Shown here: positions 25,995-35,334 of the stretch, in pieces
How positions within the stretch are numbered: position 1 is the first letter of the stretch
Layout of the letters: each line of letters begins with the position of its first letter
Origin: Polyangia bacterium
Lineage (GTDB): Bacteria; Myxococcota_A; Polyangia; Fen-1088
Direction: 5' to 3'
Assembly (NCBI GenBank): GCA_036268875.1
Contig: DATATI010000007.1
Location: 62,001-126,000 of the forward strand
Length of the DNA: 64,000 nucleotides
Translations under genes and position numbers: made by a program
The notes under the pieces: model-generated
Databases searched by the model: none
Seen by the model: only the letters and a program-made list of their open reading frames with translations
What the model was told of the DNA's origin: nothing

Positions 25995-26840
25995 ATGTTG
26001 ACCTCCACTTTTCAGCTGGCCGCGGGCGTGGGCCCTTCGCGCGAACGGCAGCTCTGGCGCCGCGGGATCGCGCGCTGGTCGGATTTTCCCGCCTCGCCCA
26101 CCGTCGCGCTGTCGCCTGCGGCCGACGCGCGCCTGCGCCCTGCCCTGGACATCGCGGCCGCGGCGTTGGATCGCCGTGACTGCCAGCGACTGGCCGCGCT
26201 GCTGCCGGCGGGCGAACACTGGCGTCTTTTCGGTGTCTTCGGCGACGACGCCGCCTACCTGGACATCGAGACCGGCGACGATGACTGGGGCCGGGCCGGG
26301 ATCTCGGCGATCGGGATCTGGGACGCCGACGGGCCACACCTTTTGCTGGGCGGGCGCGATCTCGATCGATTTCCGTCTCTTTCGCGGCGCTGGCCGGTGC
26401 TGGTGACGTTCAATGGTCTGTCCTTCGACGTGCCGGTGCTGCAGAAGGCCTTCCCCGATTGGCGGCCGCCCGCCGCGCACATCGATCTGCGCCACGTGCT
26501 GGGACGCCTGGGCCACCACGGCGGTCTCAAGGCGATCGAACGCGCCATCGTCGCGTTGAATCTGCGGCGCCCGCCCCATCTGGCCGCCATCGACGGGTGG
26601 GCCGCCTGTCACCTTTATCGGCGCGGCCTGCGCGGCGATCGCCCGGCCTTGCGTTTGTTCGCCGAATACAACCTCTACGACGTCGTCAACCTGCGCACGC
26701 TGATGGCCTATGCTTACAACGCGCTGGTGTCGCGCGAGGTCGCCGAGGCGCCCGACCTGCGCGACGCCGCGCCGGCGCTGGTGGTTCCCGCGCGCGGCGA
26801 CGGTCTCTACGACATCTCGAAGATCCTGCTGGCGCTGTGA
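25995..26840 (+). CDS. Ribonuclease H-like exonuclease (YprB-type)
   Basis: A 281-residue protein with the DEDD exonuclease pattern. The first acidic pair is in YLDIETGDDDW, the second site in TFNGLSFDVPVLQKAFPDW, and the Tyr-containing third motif in EYNLYDVVNLRTLM. HIDLRHVLGRLGHHGGLKAIERAI matches the YprB/exonuclease connecting region. Such proteins trim nucleic acid ends, but the substrate is unknown. The usual helicase or TPR partner is not adjacent. The gene is convergent with the molybdenum cofactor gene cluster, with an 18-base gap. Confidence 0.78.
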   Translation: MLTSTFQLAAGVGPSRERQLWRRGIARWSDFPASPTVALSPAADARLRPALDIAAAALDRRDCQRLAALLPAGEHWRLFGVFGDDAAYLDIETGDDDWGRAGISAIGIWDADGPHLLLGGRDLDRFPSLSRRWPVLVTFNGLSFDVPVLQKAFPDWRPPAAHIDLRHVLGRLGHHGGLKAIERAIVALNLRRPPHLAAIDGWAACHLYRRGLRGDRPALRLFAEYNLYDVVNLRTLMAYAYNALVSREVAEAPDLRDAAPALVVPARGDGLYDISKILLAL

Positions 26841-26857
26841 CGCGGGCGCGGCGCGCT

Positions 26858-27472
26858 TCAGTGGTGATCACCCGCGGCGTTGGTCTGATCAAGGCCAGCA
26901 GCGTCGGCGGCGGTGTCGACATCGCGCGCCCCTGCCGGCCAGGGCACGGCGATCACTCGAAACGCCGTGTGCCGCAGCAGCGAGCGGGCGCCCGCGTCTC
27001 CGGACAATCCTTCCAGGCGGTGAAAAAGCTCCCACGGAAACAACGCCGGCACGCCCAGCACGTCGGCGTACGCCGAGGCGGCAATGCGCGTGGCCCCCTG
27101 CGACGCGGCGACGAGCGCGTTCAGGTGCGCCGACGACAGGTGCGGCTGATCGGCCACCGCCAGCAACAGCCCGTCGCAATCGCGCCGCCGCGCCCACGCC
27201 ACCGCCGCGCGCACCGACGATGACATGCCCTCTTGCCACTGCCCGTTTTCGACCACGTCGACGTCGGTGTCTTCCAGCAGCTCCGCTACCAGCGCTTGTT
27301 CGGCGCCCACCACGACGGAGACGAACGTCGCCGACGACCCGCAGGCAGCGTCCAGCGCCCGCCGCAGCAGCGGCCGGCCCTTATAAGACAGCGCCTGCTT
27401 CGGGTGGCCGAGGCGCCGCGAAGCACCCGCCGCCAGCACCGCCACGCCGATGCGCGCCCCGCGCAGGGTCAC
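26858..27472 (-). CDS. MocA-like molybdenum cofactor cytidylyltransferase
   Basis: A 204-residue nucleotidyltransferase of the MobA/MocA fold. The nucleotide loop is VAVLAAGASRRLGHPKQALSYKGRPLL (13-40 region). It is followed by VENGQWQEGMSSSVRAAV and the metal-binding LLLAVADQPHL. In E. coli, MocA makes the CMP form of molybdopterin used by the PaoABC/XdhABC enzymes. Here it is the last gene of the PaoABC-like operon and its GTG overlaps the xdhC stop as GTGA. Both points support that role. Specificity for CTP over GTP is inferred from context. Confidence 0.85.
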   Translation of the reverse strand: MTLRGARIGVAVLAAGASRRLGHPKQALSYKGRPLLRRALDAACGSSATFVSVVVGAEQALVAELLEDTDVDVVENGQWQEGMSSSVRAAVAWARRRDCDGLLLAVADQPHLSSAHLNALVAASQGATRIAASAYADVLGVPALFPWELFHRLEGLSGDAGARSLLRHTAFRVIAVPWPAGARDVDTAADAAGLDQTNAAGDHH

Positions 27473-28647
27473 CGGCGCACCGCCAGTCGCGCCGCCGGAC
27501 GCTCGGTGGTGGTGGCGGCGGCATGGATGGGCTGCGCTTGATCGCGCAGATGTCCGGCCGCCGAGAGGGCCAGCACCGCCTGCGCCTGCGCGACGATCGA
27601 CAGCGCGATCTCGTCGGGGGTCTCGGCGCCCAGCTGCAGGCCGACGGGCGCGTGCAGCCGCCGTCGCTGCTCGTCGGTCAGCGCCCCGCCGCCGGGCAGG
27701 GCGCCCAGCAGTCGTTCGGTGCGACGGCGCGGGCCCAGCACCCCGACGTAGCTGGCCGGCGACGACAGGGCCAGCTGCAGCGCCTGCCGATCGTGTTCGA
27801 GATCGTGCGCCATGATCACCGCCAGCGGACGAGCGCTGGCGGCGATGCGCGCCCGGACAGCTTCCAGATCGCCGGCCACGAGGTGATCGGCCGCGGCAAA
27901 GCGCGCCTTGGTCTGAAAGCGCGCCCGCGGATCCCAGACCGTCACCGTCCAGCCCAGCGTCCGCGCCAGCGTCACCACCGGCGCGGCGTCCGGGCCGCTG
28001 CCGAAGACGAACAGATGCGGTGGCGGGCGTAACCGCTCGGCCAGCGCTTCCACGCTGCCGTCGGGCAGGCTGGCAATCGCGAACGATTTGCTGTCGCTGG
28101 TCAGCGACCAGCGGGCGCGTTCCAGAAGAACGGTCCACGGCGCCACCGACGGGACGGCCGCCGCCAGCCGGCCGACCGGCGGCAGCACCCGCCGGACGCC
28201 CACCGGCATGTCGGGGCGGCGCGAACGAAAGACGGTCAGCATTTCCACGGTGGCCTCGTCGGCGATGGCCGCGTCCAGCAGCTCCAGCGGATCGCTGGCT
28301 GCTCCCGGCTCCACCCGTTCAAGCAGGATCTCGACCATGCCGCCGCAGCCGGTGCGCGCGTGCGGCGGCCGATCCCCGCTGTCGTTGTCGTCGTCGTCAA
28401 ACGATTCGAACCTCAGCAGCGCCGGCCCACCATCGCGCGTGTGCCACCACCCGCGGCGAACCAGCTCGCCTTCCAGGCAGCCGCCGCTGACCGAGCCGAC
28501 CACCACCCGATCCTCGGCGATCAGCATCCGCGCGCCCGGCCGCCGATACGACGAGCCGCGCACGTTGACCACGGTGGCCAGCAAGAAAGGGGCGCCCGCC
28601 TCGCGCAACGAACGCCCCGCTCGCACGATGTCTTTGATGTCGCTCAT
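27469..28647 (-). CDS. XdhC/CoxI-family molybdenum enzyme maturation protein (PaoD-like)
   Basis: A 392-residue protein. The N-terminal XdhC_CoxI domain shows TVVNVRGSSYRRPGARMLI, VGSVSGGCLEGELVRR (with the key Cys) and TGCGGMVEILLERV. The C-terminal Rossmann-like XdhC_C domain has HLFVFGSGPDAAPVVTLARTLGWTVTVWDPRARFQ, VIMAHDLEHDRQAL and YVGVLGPRRRTERLL. XdhC/PaoD proteins bind the molybdenum cofactor, help sulfurate it and insert it into the apo-enzyme. The ATG lies ten bases after the large subunit stop. It overlaps the MocA gene by four bases. Confidence 0.92.
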   Translation of the reverse strand: MSDIKDIVRAGRSLREAGAPFLLATVVNVRGSSYRRPGARMLIAEDRVVVGSVSGGCLEGELVRRGWWHTRDGGPALLRFESFDDDDNDSGDRPPHARTGCGGMVEILLERVEPGAASDPLELLDAAIADEATVEMLTVFRSRRPDMPVGVRRVLPPVGRLAAAVPSVAPWTVLLERARWSLTSDSKSFAIASLPDGSVEALAERLRPPPHLFVFGSGPDAAPVVTLARTLGWTVTVWDPRARFQTKARFAAADHLVAGDLEAVRARIAASARPLAVIMAHDLEHDRQALQLALSSPASYVGVLGPRRRTERLLGALPGGGALTDEQRRRLHAPVGLQLGAETPDEIALSIVAQAQAVLALSAAGHLRDQAQPIHAAATTTERPAARLAVRR

Positions 28648-28657
28648 GGCTTCCCGC

Positions 28658-30874
28658 TCACAGCAGTTTGTCCAATGTGATAGGTAAATCGCGCACCCGC
28701 TTGCCGGTGGCGTGATAGACGGCGTTGGCGATGGCCGCGGCGGCGCCGGTGATGCCGATCTCGCCCAGGCCCTTCGCCCCGACGTCGTTGACGTGTCGAT
28801 CTTCTTCGTCGACGGTGATGACGTCGATGTCCGGCACGTCACGGTTCACCGGCACGTGATAGTCGGCCAGATCGCGGGTCACCACCCGACCGGTGCGGGG
28901 ATCGCGCCGGGTCTCTTCCAGCAGCGCCATCCCGATGCCCCACACCATCCCGCCGATCAATTGATTGCGCGCCGTCTTGGCGTTCAGAATTTTTCCGCCC
29001 GCGAACGCCCCCACGAAACGCGACACCCGCACCTCGCCCAGATCTTCATCGACCCGCACCTCGGCGAACTGCGCGCCGAACGAGTGCAAGGAGAAGTTCT
29101 TACGCTCCGGCTTTTCTTTCGACTGGAAGACGGCGGTGATCTCGTCTTTCGCCGCTCGCTTCATGATCGCCGCATAGCTGTCGCGGTGCTGGCCGTCGTC
29201 AACGAACGACAGCTGTCCGTCGACGACATCGATTTGCGCCGGCAGGAATCCGTGCAGCGGCGACTGCGGATCGGCGACGGCCAGCGCGACCAACTGGGCG
29301 CGGGCGGCGGCGCCGGCGCCTTTGACCGCCGGACCCACGCTGGATGCCGTGCGCGATCCGGCGGACAGCGGCGCCTCGGGGAATTGCGTGTCGCCCAGCT
29401 GCACGCGCACCTTCTCGACCGACAAGCCTACGGCGTCGGCGGCGATCTGGGCCATGATGGTGTACGTGCCGGTGCCGATGTCCTGCGAACCGGTCTGCAC
29501 GATCGCCGTGCCGTCCGCCTGCACGCGCACCATCGCCGACGCCCCACTTTGACCGGCCGGATAGGTCGCGGTGGCCATGCCCCAGCCGATCAGATGATGG
29601 CCGTCGCGCATCGCCCGCACCTCGGGCTTGCGCCGAGCCCAGCCAAAACGCGCGGCGCCCTGACGGTAACATTCCCGCAGCGACTTGCTGGAGAACGGCC
29701 GGCCGCTGTCCGGATCGACGTCGGCGTAATTGCGCAGCCGCAGCTCCAGCGGATCGAGCCCGACCGCATAGGACAGCTCGTCCATCGCCGCTTCCAAAGC
29801 ATAGGTGCCGGAGGATTCGCCGGGCGCCCGGGTGAATGTCGGCGTGGGGATGTCCAACCGCACCAGACGGTGGCTGGTCGCGATGCTCGGGCAGGCATAG
29901 AGCATGCGCGTCTGCGCGGCGCTGGGCTCGGCGAACTCGTCAAAACGAGACGTCGCCGACACCACGTCGTGGCGGATGGCCAGAAGCTTGCCCTGACGAT
30001 CAGCCCCGAGGACGATGTGCTGGCGCGTGACCGGACGGTGCCCGACCAGCGAAAACATCTGGTGGCGGGTGACCGCCAGCCGCACCGGCCGACCCACCGC
30101 CCGCGCCGCCATCACCGCCAGCGGCACGTGCGACCAGGCCGCGCCCTTGCTGCCAAAGCCGCCGCCGATGAACAGAGAAATCACGCGGACATTTTCGGGA
30201 CGTAAACCAAAAAGCGCCGCCAACCGCTTGCGCACGCCGAACACGCCCTGGGTCGAATCGTAGACGGTCAGATGATCGTCGCCGCGCCAGACGGCGACGG
30301 TGCCGTGCGGCTCCATCGGGTTGTGGTTCTCGGTCGGCGTCGAATACACCTGGTCGACACGCACGACCGCACTGGCCAGCGCGGCGGCGACGTCACCTGT
30401 GCGTGAATCGGTCGGCCCGCGCGACAGTTGCTTGGGCGCGTATGGCGGGGAGGACTCGCGCCCGAGATCGATGTTCGGGGCCGTACCGTCATAACGAATC
30501 GCCAGCAGCCGGGCGGCGTGCTGGGCGCGCTCCAAGTTGTCGGCGACCACCACCGCCACCGGCTGATCGTTGTACAGAATGCGATCGTCCTGCAAAAGCT
30601 GCAGCACGCGATCGCTGCCCGGCGTGGTGCTGTACCCCGGCAGGCGCGGCGCATTGAGGTGCGTCAGCACCTTCCACACGCCGGGCGCGCGCTCGGCGGC
30701 CGCTGCATCGATGGCGGTGATGCGCCCGACGGCGATGGTGCTGGAGACGATCACCGCGCAGCCGGCGTTCGCCACCGGAGTCTCGGGCGCGTACTGCGCG
30801 CGCCCGGTCACCTTCAACGGCGCGTCCAGGCGATCGATGCCCAAGCCGACAGCATTGTTGGCGGGCGGGCTCAC
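28658..30874 (-). CDS. Molybdenum-binding large subunit of PaoC-type aldehyde oxidoreductase
   Basis: A 738-residue xanthine dehydrogenase family large subunit. It opens with the PaoC-type phrase GLGIDRLDAPLKVTGRAQYA. It carries the molybdopterin contact GGGFGSKGAAW, RAPGESSGTYALEAAMDELS, VQTGSQDIGTGTYTIMAQ, and near the C-terminus GAKGLGEIGITGAAAAIANAV, whose Glu is the catalytic base in this family. It oxidises aldehydes (in E. coli PaoABC, aromatic and aliphatic ones). The start is a GTG overlapping the FAD subunit stop (GTGA). Its partners are the FAD and 2Fe-2S subunits upstream. Confidence 0.92.
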   Translation of the reverse strand: MSPPANNAVGLGIDRLDAPLKVTGRAQYAPETPVANAGCAVIVSSTIAVGRITAIDAAAAERAPGVWKVLTHLNAPRLPGYSTTPGSDRVLQLLQDDRILYNDQPVAVVVADNLERAQHAARLLAIRYDGTAPNIDLGRESSPPYAPKQLSRGPTDSRTGDVAAALASAVVRVDQVYSTPTENHNPMEPHGTVAVWRGDDHLTVYDSTQGVFGVRKRLAALFGLRPENVRVISLFIGGGFGSKGAAWSHVPLAVMAARAVGRPVRLAVTRHQMFSLVGHRPVTRQHIVLGADRQGKLLAIRHDVVSATSRFDEFAEPSAAQTRMLYACPSIATSHRLVRLDIPTPTFTRAPGESSGTYALEAAMDELSYAVGLDPLELRLRNYADVDPDSGRPFSSKSLRECYRQGAARFGWARRKPEVRAMRDGHHLIGWGMATATYPAGQSGASAMVRVQADGTAIVQTGSQDIGTGTYTIMAQIAADAVGLSVEKVRVQLGDTQFPEAPLSAGSRTASSVGPAVKGAGAAARAQLVALAVADPQSPLHGFLPAQIDVVDGQLSFVDDGQHRDSYAAIMKRAAKDEITAVFQSKEKPERKNFSLHSFGAQFAEVRVDEDLGEVRVSRFVGAFAGGKILNAKTARNQLIGGMVWGIGMALLEETRRDPRTGRVVTRDLADYHVPVNRDVPDIDVITVDEEDRHVNDVGAKGLGEIGITGAAAAIANAVYHATGKRVRDLPITLDKLL

Positions 30875-31866
30875 CCGGCGGCTCCCGCGGCGCGGTCCAG
30901 CGCGCGCACGATGGTGCGGCGCCCGAGCGGAACCTTGAAGGCGTTGTCAGGCGTGACCCGCGCATCGGCCAGGGCCAGCGCCGCCGCCCGCGTGAACACC
31001 GGCAGCGACGCGTGCTGGCCGATCAACGCCTGTTCCACTTCCGGGCAGCGCCACGGCTTCGTCCCCACACCACCCATCGCCACGCGCGCCGCGACGATGT
31101 GGCCGTCGGCGTGCAGGTCCAGCGCCGCCGCCGCCGAGGTCAGCGCGAAGGCGTACGACGCGCGATCGCGCACCTTCACGTAGCCGGACCGAACCGCAAA
31201 CGACGAAGGCGGCAGTAATACGTGCGTGATGAGCTCGCCCGGTTCCAGCACCGTCTCGCGCTCCGGCTGATCGCCGGGCAAAAGGTGCAGGTCATTCATG
31301 GCGATGGCGCGCGTGTCCAGCCGCCGGCGCGTATAGACGACGGCGTCCAGGGCCAGCAGCGCGACGCACATGTCCGAAGGGTTGACGGCGATGCACTGAG
31401 CGCTGCCGCCCACCACGGCGTGCATGCGCGACCAGCCATCGCGCGCGGCGCAGCCTGATCCCGCCGATCGCTTGTTGCAGGGGCCGACGCCCACGTCGCG
31501 AAAGTACGCGCAGCGGGTGCGCTGCATGAGGTTGCCGCCCACCGTGGCCATGTTGCGCAGCTGCGGCGACGCGCCGGCCAGCAGCGCCTCGGACAGGACG
31601 GGATAGCGACGCTTGACCAAGGGGTGATCGGCCACGTCGCTGTTGCGGGCGCGGGCGTCGATGCGCAGGCCGTCCTTGGTGTCCGTCACCACATCGCCCG
31701 AGCCGAGCGCGTGCACGTCGATCACCACCGGCGGCGACTGGACGTCCAGCTTCATCAGATCGACCAGGCAGGTCCCGCCGCCGATGAACGCCGCTCCCGG
31801 CGCGTCGCCGGCGGCCTCGACAGCGCCCTGCAGGGTGGTCGGTCGAACGAACTGGAACGGCCGCAT
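30871..31866 (-). CDS. FAD-binding subunit of PaoB-type aldehyde oxidoreductase
   Basis: A 331-residue CO dehydrogenase/xanthine dehydrogenase FAD-type subunit. The FAD loops are FIGGGTCLVDLMK (28-40) and NMATVGGNLMQ (105-115). As in E. coli PaoB, an insertion after that loop carries four Cys (C119, C130, C139, C158) that would hold an extra 4Fe-4S cluster: RTRCAYFRD, GPCNKR, GSGCAA, AQCIAV. This strongly separates it from ordinary XdhB/CoxM subunits. The ATG at 31866 has GGAAGG upstream and sits two bases after the stop of the 2Fe-2S subunit. Confidence 0.92.
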   Translation of the reverse strand: MRPFQFVRPTTLQGAVEAAGDAPGAAFIGGGTCLVDLMKLDVQSPPVVIDVHALGSGDVVTDTKDGLRIDARARNSDVADHPLVKRRYPVLSEALLAGASPQLRNMATVGGNLMQRTRCAYFRDVGVGPCNKRSAGSGCAARDGWSRMHAVVGGSAQCIAVNPSDMCVALLALDAVVYTRRRLDTRAIAMNDLHLLPGDQPERETVLEPGELITHVLLPPSSFAVRSGYVKVRDRASYAFALTSAAAALDLHADGHIVAARVAMGGVGTKPWRCPEVEQALIGQHASLPVFTRAAALALADARVTPDNAFKVPLGRRTIVRALDRAAGAAG

Positions 31867-31868
31867 TT

Positions 31869-32963
31869 TTACGTTTCCTTCCAAGCGCGGTTGATGGCCG
31901 CACGGATGTTCGGATAGGCGCCGCAGCGACACAGGTTGCCGCTCATTCCCTCGCGCAGCTCATCGTCGGCCAGCGGTGCGTCCGACATTTTTCGGGCGCG
32001 ACATTCCCGGCGCAGACCGACCGCGCTGATGATCTGCCCGGAGGTGCAATAGCCGCACTGGAAGCCGTCTTCGGCGATGAAGGCCGCCTGCAGCGGGTGC
32101 TGCGATCCGTCCTTTGACAGACCTTCGATGGTGATGATGGGAACGTCCTGCACCATCACTGCCAAGGTCAGACAGGCGTTCACCCGCCGTCCGTCGACCA
32201 GCACCGTGCAGGCGCCGCACTGACCCTGGTCGCACCCCTTCTTTGTGCCCGGCAAGCTCAAACGTTCGCGCAGAGCATCCAGCAAGGTCAGGCGGGCATC
32301 CGCCCGCACCGTCCGCTTGGTGCCGTTGATGGTCAGCGACATCTCGATCTCGTCGGGTGTAGCGACCGGTTCCAGCGCGGGCGCCGGGGCGTGGGTGGAC
32401 CCGCAGGCGTCGGCGAAGGCGGCCGCGAAGGCCACCACCAGGCTGCTGACCACGAATTGCCGCCGCGACATCGTGAACGACGCCGACCGCCCGGCGGCCA
32501 AATTTTTTCCCGCCGCCCCGAGAGCGTCCACCAGCGCGGTGAATGGCGGTGACGTCATCTCGGGCGCCATCGCTTGCGCTGACTGCACGCCCAGCTGCCC
32601 GTCCAGGATAAAGATCCCGCAGTCGATCTCCGGGTGGCCGACCCAGGCACGCAAGGCAGCGACCTCGTCGGGTGACAGCGATCCGGGCGGCGCGATCACC
32701 TCGAGCTCGTCGTCGGGGCTGAACAACCACAGGCCGCCCTCGCAAAGCAACAATAGCACGGCGCCCAGTCCCCGCAGTTCGGCACGCGCTCGCGCCCACG
32801 TGGCGTCATCGCCGCGCAGATCGTTCAGCCGTCCTGCATCCCAGACCCCCAACACCAGCGGCTGACCGGCGAACAACCGCAGATCCAGCGTTCGCCCACT
32901 ATCAAGCCGCAGAGTCGGCGGGGCGGCTCTCTCCACCAAAGCATCCGTGGGGCTGGTGTCCAT
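31869..32963 (-). CDS. 2Fe-2S subunit (PaoA-like) with N-terminal redoxin-like domain and internal Tat signal
   Basis: A 364-residue protein, far longer than the about 200-230 of PaoA. The C-terminal 160 residues are a classical two-cluster subunit: C244/C249/C252/C264 (plant-type) and C303/C306/C345/C347. Ahead of it, MSRRQFVVSSLVVAFAAAF (from M165) is a twin-arginine signal. Before that, residues about 20-150 resemble a peroxiredoxin/redoxin-type domain (LRLFAGQPLVLGVWDAG...ELRGLGAVLLLLCEGGLWLF). A Tat signal placed inside a protein is unusual, so either the front domain is fused and retained, or a second start at M165 makes the exported subunit. First gene of the operon. Confidence 0.85.
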   Translation of the reverse strand: MDTSPTDALVERAAPPTLRLDSGRTLDLRLFAGQPLVLGVWDAGRLNDLRGDDATWARARAELRGLGAVLLLLCEGGLWLFSPDDELEVIAPPGSLSPDEVAALRAWVGHPEIDCGIFILDGQLGVQSAQAMAPEMTSPPFTALVDALGAAGKNLAAGRSASFTMSRRQFVVSSLVVAFAAAFADACGSTHAPAPALEPVATPDEIEMSLTINGTKRTVRADARLTLLDALRERLSLPGTKKGCDQGQCGACTVLVDGRRVNACLTLAVMVQDVPIITIEGLSKDGSQHPLQAAFIAEDGFQCGYCTSGQIISAVGLRRECRARKMSDAPLADDELREGMSGNLCRCGAYPNIRAAINRAWKET

Positions 32964-33115
32964 GCGGCATGGTGACGTTGCGTCCGCCGATCACGCAGGC
33001 AAGACCCATTTGCTGAAATCAGGGTCATTGCCGCCGCCTCAGTGTTGGCCCCGGGATCTTTCATTGTCCGAAAAGAGTGCTAGGTTTTCTAAGTGGGTGG
33101 GGAAGGAGGGTTGCG

Positions 33116-33307
33116 ATGCTGTTTATCGCACTGGGTTCGTTCGCATTGATGGTGCTCTTGATGGTCCTGGACCTTTTGGGAGTCACCCCGGGAGCAGCCG
33201 GTTTTTCCAATATCCTGCTGCTGACTGCGTTGTTCTTTTTGGGGCTTCATTGGAGCTTCAAAGGAATATTCGCATTGCATGATCGCCATCGTTTGCATCA
33301 CATGTAA
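33116..33307 (+). CDS. 63-residue two-helix membrane peptide
   Basis: The ATG at 33116 follows AAGGAGG with five bases of spacing, a strong ribosome site. The product has two hydrophobic segments (LFIALGSFALMVLLMVLDLLGV and FSNILLLTALFFLGLHWSFKGIFAL) and a His/Arg-rich tail (HDRHRLHHM). Such short membrane proteins are often regulators or subunits. It is followed after three bases by the UbiA gene, so it may belong to that operon. No family is recognised. Confidence 0.65.
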   Translation: MLFIALGSFALMVLLMVLDLLGVTPGAAGFSNILLLTALFFLGLHWSFKGIFALHDRHRLHHM

Positions 33308-33310
33308 AAG

Positions 33311-34225
33311 ATGGTGACGGCGCTGGGCCGGGTCCGGGCGTTCGTCAAGCTGGGGAGGCCGCTGTTTCTGGGCGGCGGGTTCGTGATGTACGCCTTGGGC
33401 GCGGCGCTGGCGTCATCGGTCGGCGCGCCGATCGACTGGCAGCAATATGCCTGGGGGCAGCTGGCGGTGACGGCGACGCAGCTCATGACCCATTATGCGA
33501 ATGACTATTTTGATCAGGAGGCGGATCGCGCCAACACCACGCCCACGCGCTGGTCTGGCGGGAGCCGGGTCCTGATCGCGGGCGCGCTGCCGCCTTCGGT
33601 AGCCCTGGTGACGGCGCTGCTGCTGGCGGCGATCGCCCTCGGCACGGTGGCGCATTTCGCGCTGGCGATGGTCTCGCCGGTGGTGGCGATGGGGTTGGCG
33701 GTGATGATTGGACTGTCGTGGGGATACAGCGCGCCGCCATTGCGCTTGCATTCGCGGGGCCTGGGCGAGCTGACCACGGCGACGGTGGTGACGCTGTTGG
33801 TGCCGGGACTGGGATTTGTTTTGCAGACCGACGCACCCCGCTTGCTGTTGCCCCTGGCGGTGGCGCCGCTGTGTATTTTCCAGTTCGCCATGTTGCTGGC
33901 CATCGAGTTTCCCGATGCCGCCGGCGATCGGGTGACCGGCAAACGAACGTTGGTGGTCCGCTGGGGTGCCGGTCGCGCCGCCCGCGTTTATGTCGCGGTC
34001 ATCGCGACGGCGTACTTGATCTTGCCCGCTCTGGTCGCTGCTGGACTTCCCCTGCGGATGGCGGTCGCCGCGCTGGCGCCGTTTCCCATCGCGGCCTGGC
34101 AGATCGTCCGCATCACCACCGGCGCCTGGCGCAACCCCCAGCGCTGGGAGAGCGTGGCCTTCTGGTCGGTGGCGCTGTTGATCCTGACCGGCACCGCCGA
34201 GCTTCTGGCGGCGGCCAGCCTCTAA
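33311..34225 (+). CDS. UbiA/MenA-type prenyltransferase
   Basis: A 304-residue polytopic membrane protein with about eight hydrophobic segments. The first prenyl-diphosphate motif is THYANDYFDQEAD (N64, D65, D68, D72). The second is LLAIEFPDAAGDRVTGKRTLVVRWG. This is the MenA/UbiA pattern, in which the motifs bind Mg and the isoprenyl diphosphate. MenA makes demethylmenaquinone, but here the gene faces a type III polyketide synthase operon, so it may prenylate that product instead. Its stop overlaps the stop of the convergent FAD gene by four bases. Confidence 0.88.
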   Translation: MVTALGRVRAFVKLGRPLFLGGGFVMYALGAALASSVGAPIDWQQYAWGQLAVTATQLMTHYANDYFDQEADRANTTPTRWSGGSRVLIAGALPPSVALVTALLLAAIALGTVAHFALAMVSPVVAMGLAVMIGLSWGYSAPPLRLHSRGLGELTTATVVTLLVPGLGFVLQTDAPRLLLPLAVAPLCIFQFAMLLAIEFPDAAGDRVTGKRTLVVRWGAGRAARVYVAVIATAYLILPALVAAGLPLRMAVAALAPFPIAAWQIVRITTGAWRNPQRWESVAFWSVALLILTGTAELLAAASL

Positions 34226-35334
34226 AGACCGGCCGCGATCCCCAGCAGCCGGCGCATCAGCCGCGGCCGCGCGCGCATCAGGTGCAGTGTGCATCGGGCC
34301 AGCCACGGACGGCGCACGGCGGCGAGCAACGCGGCGGTCAGTAACGTCGGCGCACGCAGCTTGCGACGGCGTTCTTGATCGAACCGGCGCAGCCAGATGT
34401 CGCCGCCGGCCAACGCACGGGGAATGTGAATGGCCAACCGTTCGGCGGTGACCAGCGCGTGCGCCAGCCCGCCCGCCGTCAATGGATCGGTGGCGCTGGC
34501 CGCGTCTCCCAATAACACCGCGCCCGGCGCCCAGCCCGCGCGCGCTTGACCCGCCACCGGCGCCCGCCCCGCCACGTCGGTCAGCGCCTGCGCGCCGTCC
34601 AGCAGTTCGCGCAGCCGCGCCGAGCCGGCGATCCAGCGCGCCAGCGCCGCGCGGGCCCGACCGCCCAGCGCCGCCCGATCCGACAGCGCCGCCACCAGCA
34701 ACTCGCCGTCGGGCAGGGCCGCCGCGTACAGTTCGTGCCCGTCGCCAAGGACGATCTCCAGCCGCTCGGGTGCGGGCCGTCCAGCCGCCAACCGGTAGTG
34801 CGCCCGCACTCCCACCCGCGTTGACCGACGCGCCGCCGCGTCCAGCCCCAGTGATCGCCGCACCGCCGAGCCCAATCCGTCGGCCCCCACCACCAGACCA
34901 CCGCGCACGCCCTGCCCGCCCACCCGCAGTCCGACCGCCCGTCCGTTTTCCATCACGGCGCCTTCCACCGCCGCATCCTCGAACACGCGCACGCCCCGGG
35001 TGGCCCGAGCGGCCGCCACCAGCACGTCATCCAGGCGCAGGCGGCGCTGGGCCAGCATCGTCGCCGGCGCTCCCGCCTGGCTGGGAAACGTGCTCTCCAC
35101 GCAAAGACCAAAGCCATGGTAACGAACGCCGTCCAGACGCCGGCCGCCGATCGCCGGCAACAACCCCAGCCGTTCCAGCACCGCCACGCCCGACGGCATC
35201 ACGCCTTCGCCGCAGGGCTTTTCCCGCGGAAAATGGCGCGCGTCGAATAGGTCAACCAGGAGGCCGGCTCGTCCCAGCATGATCGCCAGCGACGCGCCCG
35301 CCGGGCCGGCGCCGGCGATCAGGACGTCGGCCAT
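34222..35334 (-). CDS. FAD-dependent oxidoreductase of the type III PKS operon
   Basis: A 370-residue flavoprotein. The dinucleotide fold is VLIAGAGPAGASLAIMLGRAGLLVDLFDAR (4-33). The family motif KPCGEGVMPSG marks geranylgeranyl-reductase-like members, and the FAD pyrophosphate motif is VLLGDAASATDPLTAGGLAHAL. In the Streptomyces srs cluster an FAD hydroxylase (SrsC) oxidises the alkylresorcinol. A similar ring-hydroxylation role is inferred here. It overlaps the ICMT-type gene by 16 bases at its start and shares a four-base overlap with the UbiA stop. Confidence 0.82.
   Translation of the reverse strand: MADVLIAGAGPAGASLAIMLGRAGLLVDLFDARHFPREKPCGEGVMPSGVAVLERLGLLPAIGGRRLDGVRYHGFGLCVESTFPSQAGAPATMLAQRRLRLDDVLVAAARATRGVRVFEDAAVEGAVMENGRAVGLRVGGQGVRGGLVVGADGLGSAVRRSLGLDAAARRSTRVGVRAHYRLAAGRPAPERLEIVLGDGHELYAAALPDGELLVAALSDRAALGGRARAALARWIAGSARLRELLDGAQALTDVAGRAPVAGQARAGWAPGAVLLGDAASATDPLTAGGLAHALVTAERLAIHIPRALAGGDIWLRRFDQERRRKLRAPTLLTAALLAAVRRPWLARCTLHLMRARPRLMRRLLGIAAGL

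Noticed and set aside
28712-30205. Plus-strand open frame opposite the molybdenum subunit
   Set aside because: Shadow of a well-supported gene.
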